A stretch of 64,000 nucleotides of DNA from contig NZ_CP011451.1 in assembly GCF_001007935.1 (NCBI RefSeq), positions 1,488,001 through 1,552,000 on the forward strand, read 5' to 3'. Both the position numbers and the translations under genes were made by a program. Positions 17,545-29,144 of this stretch are shown here, one piece after another. The DNA comes from Nitrosomonas communis. GTDB lineage: Bacteria > Pseudomonadota > Gammaproteobacteria > Burkholderiales > Nitrosomonadaceae. Position 1 is the stretch's first letter; every line of letters starts with the position of its first letter. Under the pieces are notes generated by a model that saw only the letters and a program-made list of their open reading frames with translations, did no database searches and was not told the DNA's origin.

Positions 17545-18543
17545 ACGTGAGTTCGATATAAAAAAAGCTGTAAAAGGAATCTGAATTCCTTATGATGAAG
17601 TGGTTCTGGAAAGAATTTCATCATGAGAGAAGTCAGATTTCAATGGGTACTACAACGATTTTTTGTGAGAGTGACGAATTTTGTAAAGAGTTTGAACCAC
17701 ATGGGAGCAGCACTTATTAGAGTCATCGCTGAAACAGCGTCGGCGGCAAGGAGCGCTGTGTCTAAGCGAAATCATGACCATCATGGTCGGGTTTCATCTA
17801 TCCGGCTACCGGACGTTTAAACACTATTACCTGAATTACGTGTTGAGGTATCAGCGCGATTATTTTCCAGGGTTGGTGAGTTACCACCGCTTTGTGGAGC
17901 TGTTGCAAGGTAGCCTGGTGCCTTTGTGCTGTTTTCTGACCAGTCGCTTTGGGCAATGCAGTGGGATCAGCTTCATTGATTCGACTAAGATCAGCGTGTG
18001 CCATAATCGCCGTATTGGGTCGCATAAAGTAATGGCAGAGTTTGCTGCTCGGGGAAAAACCAGTGTGGATTGGTTTTATGGGTTCAAGTTGCACCTGGTC
18101 ATTAATGACCAGGGGGAATTGCTGGGAGTCAAAATCACAGCGGGCAATGTGGATGACCGTGACCCGGTACCAGAGTTAACGCGCTCCTTATTTGGCAAGC
18201 TCTTTGGTGACCGGGGTTATATCTCGCAGTCACTCTTTGAGCAACTTTGGGAGCAAGGCGTGCAGCTCATCACCAAAGTACGCAAGAATATGAAAAACAA
18301 GCTGCTGCCACTTTTTGACAAGCTGCTGTTACGTAAACGCTCGATCATTGAAGCCGTCAATGACCCATTGAAAAATATCTCGCAAATCGAGCATTCCCGC
18401 CATCGCAGCCCAGTTAACTTTTTTGTTAATCTGATAGCCGGACTGGTGGCTTACACCTTTCGCGAGAAGAAACCCTCCCTTAATATCAGACTTCCTCAAG
18501 CTCTTCCAATCGTGATGTGATGATTCTTATGTCGAACTCACGT
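17545..18543 (+). mobile_element. IS982-family element with broken transposase
   Basis: The element is 999 bp with inverted ends ACGTGAGTTCGATATAA and TTATGTCGAACTCACGT. It is the best-preserved source for the remnants at 5681, 28869, 35158 and 43390. No clear target duplication is seen. Confidence 0.85.
17643..18520 (+). pseudogene. IS982 transposase with one-base deletion
   Basis: The N-terminal frame MGTTTIFCESDEFCKEFEPH is open to 17702. The rest follows in the +1 frame (WEQHLLESSLKQRRRQGAL, then MTIMVGFHLSGYRTFKHYY). One base is missing between 17702 and 17703 (CAT GGG instead of CAT TGG). The DDE core is intact: FIDSTKISVCHNRR, FGDRGYISQSLF and IEAVNDPLKN. Correcting this base would restore a protein of about 292 residues. 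A sequencing error or a recent mutation are both possible. Confidence 0.85.
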
Positions 18544-18683
18544 CATATATACTCTACGTCATAACCGTAGCGACTAAGCAGCAACGACTGAAACCCGAAG
18601 AATATGGGTTACAACACTTTGAGGATAAATCTATGCATAGCAGCTAACACTATTACTAACCGAACTTCTGAGGAAAATTACAA

Positions 18684-19604
18684 ATGAAATTAGCCATTAT
18701 CGGCATCGGGCATGTTGGTTCGTCAATCGCTTATGCAGTAGCACTGAAAGGTCTGTGCAACCATCTGGTTCTGGCGAGTCGGAATGTCACGAAAGCGCAA
18801 GGGGATGCGCTGGACTTACAGCATACGCTATCGTTTTGCGAACGGCCAATGATAATTGAAAGCAGTGCCATTGATGAGGTGAAGGACTGCGATATTCTTG
18901 TCATCACAGTATCCGTGCAAGGAAATAACCAAATGACTAGCCGCATGGAATTAGCACCTGGAAACGTAAAACTGTTCAGGCAGATAATACCCTCTTTAAC
19001 GCAGAAAAATCCTCAGGCTATTTTTATCATTATCACCAATCCAGTCGATGTATTAACTTATCTTACAACCCAGCTCTCCAGGTTTCCTCCTTCCAAGGTT
19101 ATGGGAGTTGGAACATTAGTTGACTCTGCCCGTTTCAGAGCTCTGCTTTCTGCCGAAGAACTGATTCACCCGGATGATATGCGCGCTTATATATTGGGTG
19201 AACATGGTCCAAGCCAGTTTCCCGTTTTCAGCAATGCCTTTGCTGGCAGCGAACGAATTGCCGACACTCCCTGCCATCGTCGTATTTTCCAGGAAGTGAA
19301 TCATGCCGGTATGAACATCTATAATTTAAAAGGATACACCAATTATGCAATTGCAACAGCCACTTGCGAAGTAATTAAAGCTATAATGTACGACGACCAC
19401 AGAACCATGCCGTTAAGTACATATTTCGATGAGTGGAATGGTATCCGAAACAATTGTTTCAGCATCCCATTAGTGGTCGGCCGTGTCGGTATTATTCGAC
19501 ATTTGCATCCTGAACTGAATGATGAGGAAAAAATTGCTCTGGATGAAACTGCTAAGTTAATGAAAGAATATATCAATCAACACATTCACTCTGAGCAAAT
19601 ATAA
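18684..19604 (+). CDS. lactate/malate dehydrogenase-family protein
   Basis: This is an NAD-dependent 2-hydroxyacid dehydrogenase of the LDH/MDH superfamily, 306 residues. The Rossmann motif is IIGIGHVGSSIAY (about residues 5-17). IITNPVDVLTYL, GVGTLVDSARFR (Asp-Arg substrate pair) and LGEHGPSQFPVFS (catalytic His) follow, so the active site is complete. The specificity loop VSVQGNNQMTSRMEL lacks the usual Gln or Arg at the LDH/MDH discriminating position, where Asn appears to stand, so lactate versus malate versus another 2-oxoacid cannot be called. GAGGAAAATTACAA precedes the ATG. It is a monocistronic gene between two mobile elements. Confidence 0.85.
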   Translation: MKLAIIGIGHVGSSIAYAVALKGLCNHLVLASRNVTKAQGDALDLQHTLSFCERPMIIESSAIDEVKDCDILVITVSVQGNNQMTSRMELAPGNVKLFRQIIPSLTQKNPQAIFIIITNPVDVLTYLTTQLSRFPPSKVMGVGTLVDSARFRALLSAEELIHPDDMRAYILGEHGPSQFPVFSNAFAGSERIADTPCHRRIFQEVNHAGMNIYNLKGYTNYAIATATCEVIKAIMYDDHRTMPLSTYFDEWNGIRNNCFSIPLVVGRVGIIRHLHPELNDEEKIALDETAKLMKEYINQHIHSEQI

Positions 19605-19890
19605 GAGAACAGTAATCGTTCAACGACACCACCTGTCATTCTCTCTGGCTTAGTGATTTAATGAACTCTGGTGTTAGGGGTAACAATTCATCGATACGGC
19701 TATTAGGCAGGCGGGAAGTTTAATGAGCGTATCTTTGAGCCATGCAGATGGGTCCAGTCCATTGAGTTGAGCGGTACCGAACAGGGTTTGGATAGCGGCT
19801 GCGCGTTGGCCGGCACGCTCTGAGCCGGTAAATCGCCAATTTTTTTACCCAGTGCAATGGGACGGATAGCATTTTCCACCGGGTTGTTGT

Positions 19891-21877
<1,987 letters not shown>

Positions 21878-22910
21878 CGATGGGCTGATGACCGCTTTGT
21901 GCGTAACGAATCAGACTTGGCCAGCGTTTCAAGGTATAGTCCAACGCTTTGGCAGAGCCACCGCCGTTGGCAGTTTGTGAGCGGGTTTGTAGCAGCCAGT
22001 CATGCAGTGCATTGAGTGCGGGCAGGCTTTTTTCTGCACGCAGTTGTTGACGGTCTTCGATCGTCAGGTGTTTGCCTTCGGCCTCAATGGCATACAGCAT
22101 GCCGATGCGTTGCAATGCTTCCATGGCCATGGAGCTGTTATTGGCCTGGTGCAGCTCGAAGAATTTACGGCGCGCATGAGCCCAGCAGCCTAGTTCAGTG
22201 CAGGGCAAGGCTGATGAGAATAAGGGTTTGTATCCCCCGTAATCATCCACCAGCAGATGACTTTGCCAGTCTTGCAGGAAGTTTTGTGCATGCCTCCTAC
22301 TGCAGCCGGCTTGATAGTCGAAGAGGATGATGCGCGGCCCCGCCTCCAGATCATTGCTGCGATAGGCCCATAAATAAGCCTTACGAGTCTTGCCATTGCC
22401 GGGATCAAGTTGAGCTACCGGGGTTTCGTCAGCATGAAGCGTGCTGCCCTGTAAAAGATGCCAGGTCAGGCGATCTACCAGCGGTTGCAAGGCGACACCA
22501 ACACGGCCCACCCATTCGGCCAGGGTGGAGCGGGATAACCTCACCTCTTCACGCGCAGCGATTTGTTCAAGACGGTAAAGGGGAAGATGGTTCAGATATT
22601 TGCTAGTCATCACCCAGGCCAGCAAAGCCGGGCGCGGCCATACCACCATCGATCACAGCCGGTGGAACAGGCTCTGCGGTGATTGTTTCACAGGTTTTGC
22701 ACGCATATTGCGCACGAATGTGACGATGGACAAAAAATCTTGCCGGTTCCACATCCAGCTGTTCGGTGATGTCTTCGCCAATTTTGACCAGATCACGGCC
22801 ACATTGCCTGCATTGACAGGATGGTGGTTCGTAATAGTGTTCAATGCGTGGCAGGTGATCTGGCAGAGGTTGACGGCCCGCACGAGTACGTGTGGGTTTA
22901 TTTACACTTT

Positions 22911-24310
22911 CTAGAGTTTAGAGTAAACCATCTCCCACAGTTGGAATTTTTTCCAACTTGAAGAATGTAATGCGCTTGATCTTTTTGTGGTATTACATGC
23001 TGTTGCTTTGTTCACATCTTGAATTCCAGTTTTTATTCCAATCTGGTGGCATGAATTTTTTACATTTTGCATTCCACCATGACCGAATAGCAACATGCCT
23101 TAAAATATTGGCCAGTCCTGTACGAATCTGCCCGGCAGTTTGGGGCTGATGCTTGCGCCATGGGGAATGCTGACACAGTGCCGCTACTGCCAGCTGTTCA
23201 AGCAACTCAATAGCTGGACCAGGCCGTAGCCTGCCATGGTAATGTGTACCCAGCGGTGAAGTGTTTGTCGTGTTTGCTGCCATGCCTCTTTCATTCCCCA
23301 GGCTTGTTTCAATTGATTGAACTGGGTTCAATCGACCAGCGCAGGCTATAGCTTTCTACGATCTGTTCCGCAATTAACGTGGTGTCAGTGCTTAACAGAA
23401 GACTGGCTGTTTTCCATTGTCCGGGCTTATGGTCATTTTCAAGCTCGCACCAGACGGCCCGAACCAACTGACCGTTCAGAAAGCGCACTTTTGCCAGGGT
23501 GCAGCGCAAACGGACACGTTGTTCTTTACCATAGATAGGCAAGGTAGCAACCCAACGATGCAACTGCTCAGCCTGTTCGGGCGTAAGCTTCTCGCCGTAT
23601 TTCCGGCTTCGCCCCCGTTGGCTCTTCAGCCTCGGCGCAGGTAGATCATATAGACGGGTATCTCTTCTGACCTGACCAATTACATCAAAGCCGCGATTGA
23701 GCATCGTGCTGATAACATATTGCTGCATATACCAGCTATCCATCAATACACGCACCCTCAAACCTCGCAACAGGCTCTGCACAGCACGCACCAGCGTATT
23801 AGCTGCAGCCAGTTTGCCGGTGTGGCTACCAGCTGGCATCAAGCGGGAAAGTAATGGCAGCGCTACCGGCTCCTTGCTGGCTCGACGAGTGATGATTGCC
23901 AGATTGACCCAGCATTGGCCTTGCACAAATGCAGGCAGATTGATCTTGTTGCCATGCTGGTGGTGAATCCGGCTGCCTGGTGCTTTGTTCGAAGCGCGCA
24001 ACGTTACTGTATCATCAATCGCCAGATGGACCACATCGTGTGTCACGCTCGCTAACACCAGCCGCATAAATTGCCGTGCCAGCGCCAACCAGGACCATTT
24101 TCCCTGTTGCAACCATTTGTAATAACTCGTCCAGTGATTGCGCATCGTCAGCATCAAATACGCATCCGTGACAAATCCTGTCGGCGTCAACATCGCCCCG
24201 ATCAACAGCTCAATAAAGGTGCCTGTTGATCTTGGGGGTAGCGCTTTGGCTAAAAATGTTATCCAATTACACAGTTCGCCAGGGATACCAGCCTGTCCTT
24301 TTGCGTTCAT
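22911..24310 (-). pseudogene. IS4-superfamily transposase, C-terminally frameshifted
   Basis: The minus-strand frame gives 333 residues from MNAKGQAGIPGELCN. LAIDDTVTLRASNKAPG carries the first Asp, LMDSWYMQQYVISTM the second, and YSLRWSIEP starts the Y-R-E-K signature. There the frame breaks (IEPSSIN stop). The expected continuation MFNQLKQAWGMKEAWQQTRQ lies in another frame at about 23220-23320, with further shifts to about 22990. It abuts the truncated IS66 N-terminus. The subgroup is uncertain (IS701-like is possible). Confidence 0.75.
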
Positions 24311-24348
24311 CGCGGCCTCCAGAAGTAAAATGACATTTCTTTCTAGAG

Positions 24349-24397
24349 GCCGCCTTTCTAAATAACTTTTAAAAACAAAGCTATTTAGAAAGGCGGC
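24349..24397. repeat. perfect 16-bp inverted repeat (hairpin)
   Basis: GCCGCCTTTCTAAATA (24349-24364) and TATTTAGAAAGGCGGC (24382-24397) are exact complements around a 17-nt AT-rich loop, followed by a T-rich stretch. It lies just upstream of the IS4-like gene start. It could be an IS-terminal palindrome or a terminator protecting the IS from outside transcription. Confidence 0.7.
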
Positions 24398-24438
24398 AAC
24401 GATTTTTTCGTTGCTTTGTCAAGTTTTTTGCTACTTTT

Positions 24439-24633
24439 TTATCTTTGGGTAATTTTTTCCTTTAAGGGTGAAACTCTAGTATAAAAATACATGCGCTCAA
24501 ATTGGTCAGATGCACCAACATCTTTTAGTGAATCAAGAAACTCGCTAACACTTTTAATCTCAACCATGGCGTCTTTCTCTTCTAAGGAAGTAGGTACTAG
24601 TGAACCTATTAATTGTTTTACCATTGGTAACAT
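24439..24633 (-). pseudogene. fragment resembling an FRG-domain protein N-terminus
   Basis: The 64-residue frame contains MVEIKSVSEFLDSLKDVGAS followed by FERMYFYTRVS, where FRG-domain proteins normally read a YFYRG-type motif. After that the similarity ends (PLKEKITQR, stop). The internal Met (24567) is the likelier original start. FRG-domain proteins are of poorly known function. The match is short, so the assignment is tentative; it is a broken leftover in any case. Confidence 0.35.
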
Positions 24634-24812
24634 TGTATAAAGGATGTTAGGATGTTAAACCAGATTTAAATGTAATAATATGAAAATTGCATAGCAGAGA
24701 TTATCATACCGATGAATAAAATGAAATTCGATTTCTTTCAGGGGCAGATGGGGTAGCTCAAGTCCAGAATCATCCAATCATACTGGGGGTATTATTGGGG
24801 TATTTATTTAAT

Positions 24813-24935
24813 CCGACATTCCGCACCTCATTCGCAATTATCTGAATTTTTTTGAGATATTTTTTCATACCCATTTTTTTCGCAAAAATTAATGAGGAAT
24901 TATCAGCGAGTTATGGAAAGGGTGCGGAATGTCGG
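24813..24935. repeat. MITE family M2 with TTAAT duplication
   Basis: The 123-bp element has perfect 15-bp inverted termini (CCGACATTCCGCACC and GGTGCGGAATGTCGG). TTAAT lies directly on both sides (24808-24812 and 24936-24940). It has no ORF. It is a non-autonomous element whose parent transposase is not in this window. Confidence 0.85.
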
Positions 24936-24995
24936 TTAATATTTAAAATATTTATTTCCACCTATCGTCATTACATACAATTGTATATGGTCTTC

Positions 24996-25370
24996 GGTTC
25001 AATTCCCGCCACCAACCAAAAACCAACCCTTCATCCGGTTGGCTTTTTTGTGCCTATTCTCGCCTGTTAGCACGGGTTCATGCGGATTCTTGCGGACCTC
25101 GAGGTTTCAATAAATCTCGCAAATTCGCTCACTTTTTCTCTCTTTGCGTCATTATTCTCTCCAACCCTACCCGTCATTCGCAGACGAAGTCCACAAGCTC
25201 TAATTTCTTATTAGATAAAAATCAATGAATTACGCGCGGACTAATCAAGTAGTTTATTTTCAGCATTAGATTAGTAAGGGAAGGAAACTGTGGCATTTAT
25301 AAGGTGTGTACTCATGGCAATTTTATTGCTTGGCTACGACCACAATCACTTGGTTCTTTGAGATGCCTAC
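24996..25370 (+). repeat. dispersed repeat R, copy 3
   Basis: The core GGTTCAATTCCCGCC is followed by the AACCAACC hairpin, then CTCACTTTTTCTCTCTTTGC, CAACCCTACCCGTCA, GAAGTCCACAAG, ATGAATTACGCGCGGACTAA and CAGCATTAG. Similarity to copy 1 continues to about 25370 (CTCATGGCAATTTTATTGC, CGACCACAATCACTTG). It lies upstream of the formylglycine-enzyme-like gene. Confidence 0.8.
25021..25049 (+). terminator. terminator hairpin in repeat R copy 3
   Basis: The stem AACCAACC/GGTTGG(C)T with loop CTTCATCC is followed by a run of six T. It is the same hairpin as at 4114-4143. Confidence 0.75.
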
Positions 25371-25474
25371 TCATCATGAGTTTCATCTAACTTTTTGACC
25401 AACAAGCCAACATTATTTTTATTACTCCAGATACAATGAAACTTACATTATCCCTACAATAATGGAGATGACTT

Positions 25475-26503
25475 GTGCGACATCTACTGGCTACAGCACT
25501 GGTTTGTGTTATTACTTTAACGATATCTGCTTTAATCTTTGCTGATGAGCAAGGCTCGCCGTCTACGCCAGTTGAAAATTCTCTGGGGATGAAGTTTGTA
25601 CTGGTGCCTGCTGGTGAATTTTTGATGGGCAGCGATGAATCACCGGATGTATTGTCAAAGAACTATCCGCAGTACGAGCGCCGCCGTGTGCAGGAACTTG
25701 GGGACGAAGCGCCAGTGCATCGAGTGCGCATCACTCAACCTTTCTACCTTGGTCAGTTTGAAGTGACTGTCGGACAGTTTCGTAAATTTTTAGAAGCTTC
25801 AGGTTATATCCCAGAGTCGGTAGCAGACGGAACGGGAGGATATGGATATAACGCGAATTATGACCCTACCAAATCCGATAGCGGTGATGCTTTTGAGGGA
25901 CGCAATCCGAAATATTCCTGGCATAACCCGGGTTTTGTTCAAGGAGACAATCACCCGGTCTTGAACGTAACCTGGAATGATGCAGTAGCATTAACGAAAT
26001 GGCTCAGTGAGAAGGAAGGAGTCAAATATCGCCTTCCAACCGAGGCAGAATGGGAATATGCCTGCCGTGCCGGCACGCGCACACGATATGCAAGCGGTAA
26101 TGATCCAGAATCCTTGATAAAAATCGCCAATATTTTCGATGCTGATGCTAAAGGGTACTGGTCACGCTGGGCACAATTTGCACTATCAGGCCATGATAAT
26201 TTCGCATTCACCTCACCCGTTGGCAGTTTTGCACCAAATAGCTGGGAGCTTTATGATATGCATGGCAATGCATGGGAATGGGTTTCCGACTGGTATGCGA
26301 ACAACTATTACGCAAAATCACCCCTTGATGATCCCCAAGGACCAGCCGATGGCATCGTACGAGTAAGACGAGGAGGCTCTTGGCATACCTGGTCCCTCTA
26401 CGCACGTTCATCCTATCGTAACTGGATTTCGCCGAATTCACGTTACTCCTTGGTCGGAATGCGTCTACTGCGTGAGGTTCAGAACGCGAAACGAGCTACT
26501 TAA
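25475..26503 (+). CDS. exported formylglycine-generating-enzyme-like (SUMF1-fold) protein
   Basis: The product is 342 residues from a GTG start, chosen because GGAGATG lies about 10 bases upstream and a signal peptide follows (RHLLATALVCVITLTISALI, cleavage near FADEQ), so it is probably periplasmic. The FGE-sulfatase fold is clear: SLGMKFVLVPAGEFLMGSDE, FYLGQFEVTVGQFRKFLE, HPVLNVTWNDAVALTKWLSE, YRLPTEAEWEYACRAGT, WELYDMHGNAWEWVSDWY and VRRGGSW. The C-terminal part (SLYARSSYRNWISPNSRYSL) lacks the Cys pair that true FGE uses, so sulfatase activation is unlikely; other fold members bind or modify varied partners. No sulfatase is nearby. The gene sits between two direct copies of repeat R. Confidence 0.9.
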   Translation: MRHLLATALVCVITLTISALIFADEQGSPSTPVENSLGMKFVLVPAGEFLMGSDESPDVLSKNYPQYERRRVQELGDEAPVHRVRITQPFYLGQFEVTVGQFRKFLEASGYIPESVADGTGGYGYNANYDPTKSDSGDAFEGRNPKYSWHNPGFVQGDNHPVLNVTWNDAVALTKWLSEKEGVKYRLPTEAEWEYACRAGTRTRYASGNDPESLIKIANIFDADAKGYWSRWAQFALSGHDNFAFTSPVGSFAPNSWELYDMHGNAWEWVSDWYANNYYAKSPLDDPQGPADGIVRVRRGGSWHTWSLYARSSYRNWISPNSRYSLVGMRLLREVQNAKRAT

Positions 26504-26599
26504 TCGAAGGAAAACAACTGGAAGTGATACCTGAATAAACTTTCAAATTATGATCAAGAGCCAGGAAAAAGACAAAACTCGATTGGCCTTTTCCTTTCC

Positions 26600-26850
26600 A
26601 TTTCCCGCGTATTTACTTGGATTCTTGCGGACTTCGAGGTTTCAAGAAATCCCACAAATTCGCCCACTTTTTCTCTCTTTGCGCCTTTATTCTCTCCAAC
26701 CCTACCCGTCTTGCAAGAGCGAAGTCCACAAGCACATATTTTTGAGGCGTTATTAATCAATGAATCACGCGCAGACTAATTAAACGGTTTATTTGCAGCA
26801 TTGGTAAGCGGAGGAAACTGCACCGATTTAACGAGTAAAAAATACTGATG
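26600..26850 (+). repeat. dispersed repeat R, copy 4
   Basis: It lacks the T-arm core and hairpin but keeps GGATTCTTGCGGACTTCGAG, CCACTTTTTCTCTCTTTGCG, AACCCTACCCGTCTTGCAAG, GAAGTCCACAAG, ATGAATCACGCGCAGACTAA and GCATTGGTAAGCGGAGGAAA. It has the same orientation as copy 3 and closes the other side of the SUMF1-fold gene. Confidence 0.78.
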
Positions 26851-27295
26851 AATCGACGGGTATCCTGCCATGAGCTACATATGAAACTGAAGCTGAACTG
26901 CATTATTGGCTAAGAAACATGGGTTGATGACAATCAAAACCAGCACCCTTTTGTAAGAATTACAGGAATAGGAAATAGCATGAGTAAAACAGAGCAGATA
27001 TCAGCGACGCTGCAGCGCTGCAAGAAAAATTAGAAAATAGCAGTGTCATATTTGCGTGATTGCCACCAAACCCTCTGATTCTTCCTTGTTTCTTCTCCCG
27101 TAAGCATATCTCAGCTTATCAAAGGGATGAGATTAAAAACATAATCGCTGAATTTTGGGGTCACTCATTTGTTGACAACCAGTTCTAATTTCATTACGCT
27201 CAATTTTCATGAAAAAGGGCGTTGATTTTTCCTCTTCGTCCTTTTACCGAATAGATTCACTCGTGAACTTGTGCGAAGTGAAATAGGAGAAAAGT
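26851..27295. other. intergenic, nothing recognised
   Basis: It holds the upstream region of the protease gene. The short frame starting ATGAGTAAAACAGAGCAG at 26980 ends after a few codons. No repeat or RNA is recognised. Confidence 0.4.
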
Positions 27296-28864
27296 ATGGC
27301 TATCATTGAAAACCAAATTCCTCCTGTACAACCTTTAAGTTCAGATCACAAGTGTCGGGTCGTTGTAAAGTTCAAGCCGGACATGCAATTACCGTATTCA
27401 GGTGCCATTACTGAAGTACTTGAGCAACGTCTTGGATCAGCATGGGTTGAGCTGAATTCTCGATTTCACGGATTGCGCCTTGCTCCGTATTTCTCAACGA
27501 TAGAGGAAGGCCAACTACGACAGTTTGCTCTTGGAGAAGCGCCTGGCACTACGGCAAAGAGTCAAACATCGTTTCTGCAATACTATGCCATTGAGTGTCC
27601 TGAGGGAGTCGAGGCTAAAGCTATTGCTGACGAACTGCGGTCCTGGCCTACCGTAGAAACGGCCTATGTAGAAGGTGGGCCTACGCCACCGCCGCTGAAT
27701 CCCTCCGATGATCCGCGCAGTATCAATCAGGGCTACCTCGATGCGGCACCTGGTGGTATCAATGCGCGTGCTGTATGGCCTACAGCTGATGGTGGCGGTA
27801 TTGGGTTCGTTGACCTCGAGCAAGGCTGGACTCTAAACCATGAAGACCTGGCGGCTGCCAACATCACTATCATCTCCGGCGTGAGTCAGGCCTACCATGG
27901 TCATGGAACCGCTGTCTTAGGGGAGGTTTCTGCAGTTGATAATACACGTGGCGGAATTGGTATTGCGCCAGGAGCAACTGCCCGCGTGGTTTCTCAGTGG
28001 CGGACGGCTAACACATACAACACGGCCGAAGCGATCCTTAGCGCTGCAGCTGCAATGAGTGCGGGCGATGTCTTGTTGCTGGAGGCACAGACATCGCATC
28101 CTAATGCTAGTGGGTATGTTCCTGTAGAAGTAGAACAAGCCGTCTTCGACGCCATTCAATATGCGACTTCTCAAGGGATCATAGTTATTGAAGCGGGAGC
28201 AAATGGCTCCGTTGACCTCGATACATTCCAAGACTACGATGGGAAGCAGATATTAAATCGCACGAGCACCGACTTTCGCAATTCTGGAGCCATTATGGTC
28301 GGGGCAGCGAGTTCCACGGTGCCGCATCAACGCCTGTCTTTTTCAAATTATGGCAGTCGAATCGATTGTTTCGCGTGGGGAGAAAACATTGACACTTGTG
28401 GGGATGGTTGGACCGGCACTAGCACGACGGCATATACGACCAGCTTTGGTGGCACCTCGGGCGCCTCACCCATCATTGCTGGCGCAGCCTTATTGTTGCA
28501 GTCTTGGGCGGTCAGGATCGGGCGTGCTATATACACACCCCAAGCCCTGCGTGATGTACTCAGCGATGCTAATCTGCATACGCACAGCGCCAATCCAGGC
28601 AACGATCGCATCGGGGTCATGCCCGATCTTCAGAAACTTATTGGATCAAGCAAGCCAAAACCTTTTTGGCTGGATGTGTTAGCGTGGGCATGGTTAATTC
28701 TATTAGGAGCCTTGCTGATCACGCCAGGCGGTATCTTGTGCATTAAATGTGGATCACTTGACCCTGGTTATCTTGGTGATACGGTTATCAACCTGCTTGG
28801 CATCATATCTATTGGCTTAGGGATTTACGGCTTTGTCCAGCGGACACGCAATAAACGTAGTTAA
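27296..28864 (+). CDS. S8 (subtilisin-like) serine protease with C-terminal membrane anchor
   Basis: The product is 522 residues. The catalytic triad is Asp173 (GIGFVDLEQGW), His203 (YHGHGTAVLGE) and Ser388 (SFGGTSGASPIIAG), with the oxyanion Asn303 in EAGANGS. The N-terminal 150 residues look like a pro-region or inhibitor-like domain and carry no signal peptide. Two hydrophobic segments lie near the C-terminus (about 461-480, LDVLAWAWLILLGALLITPG, and about 493-510, INLLGIISIGLGIYGF), so the enzyme is probably anchored; with no signal peptide the catalytic part would face the cytoplasm. AGGAGAAAAGT precedes the ATG. No dedicated partner gene is adjacent; the nearest is the SUMF1-fold gene 0.8 kb upstream across repeat R. 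Confidence 0.92.
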   Translation: MAIIENQIPPVQPLSSDHKCRVVVKFKPDMQLPYSGAITEVLEQRLGSAWVELNSRFHGLRLAPYFSTIEEGQLRQFALGEAPGTTAKSQTSFLQYYAIECPEGVEAKAIADELRSWPTVETAYVEGGPTPPPLNPSDDPRSINQGYLDAAPGGINARAVWPTADGGGIGFVDLEQGWTLNHEDLAAANITIISGVSQAYHGHGTAVLGEVSAVDNTRGGIGIAPGATARVVSQWRTANTYNTAEAILSAAAAMSAGDVLLLEAQTSHPNASGYVPVEVEQAVFDAIQYATSQGIIVIEAGANGSVDLDTFQDYDGKQILNRTSTDFRNSGAIMVGAASSTVPHQRLSFSNYGSRIDCFAWGENIDTCGDGWTGTSTTAYTTSFGGTSGASPIIAGAALLLQSWAVRIGRAIYTPQALRDVLSDANLHTHSANPGNDRIGVMPDLQKLIGSSKPKPFWLDVLAWAWLILLGALLITPGGILCIKCGSLDPGYLGDTVINLLGIISIGLGIYGFVQRTRNKRS

Positions 28865-28868
28865 AATA

Positions 28869-29004
28869 ACGTAAGTTCGACATAAAAAAAGCATCAAAAG
28901 GAATCTTAATTCCTTAAGCCCTTACGATGAATTGATTTCAAAATGAGTTTCATCATTAGATGAACCAAATCGCTCTTCCTGCTTTTCTTATCCCGAATTC
29001 GCGT
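28869..29004. mobile_element. IS982-derived mini-element
   Basis: The 136-bp element has the ends ACGTAAGTTCGACATAAAA and CTTATCCCGAATTCGCGT, related to IS982. The interior is reduced to the region just inside the left end (AAAAGGAATCTTAATTCCTT) plus a short right part. It is more diverged than the copy at 5681 and starts 5 bases after the protease stop codon. Confidence 0.7.
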
Positions 29005-29144
29005 TAATTAAAAATAACGAAGGATGCTTCCAATAAAGTCTGGGGTATAACTTGACTTATTTAATGAATGCAATATAGCTGCTGCACCCTAAGCTTTTCT
29101 TGGTTCCCGCTGATTTCGCTTGTGGCGAGGAGATACAGAACAAA

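Noticed and set aside
24996..25060. Complete tRNA gene
   Set aside because: Only a T-arm-like 3' end is present; no D-arm, anticodon arm or paired acceptor could be built upstream.
25475..28864. Defence operon built from the SUMF1-fold protein and protease
   Set aside because: The genes are 0.8 kb apart across a repeat, one is exported, and no effector or sensor domain typical of known defence systems is visible.
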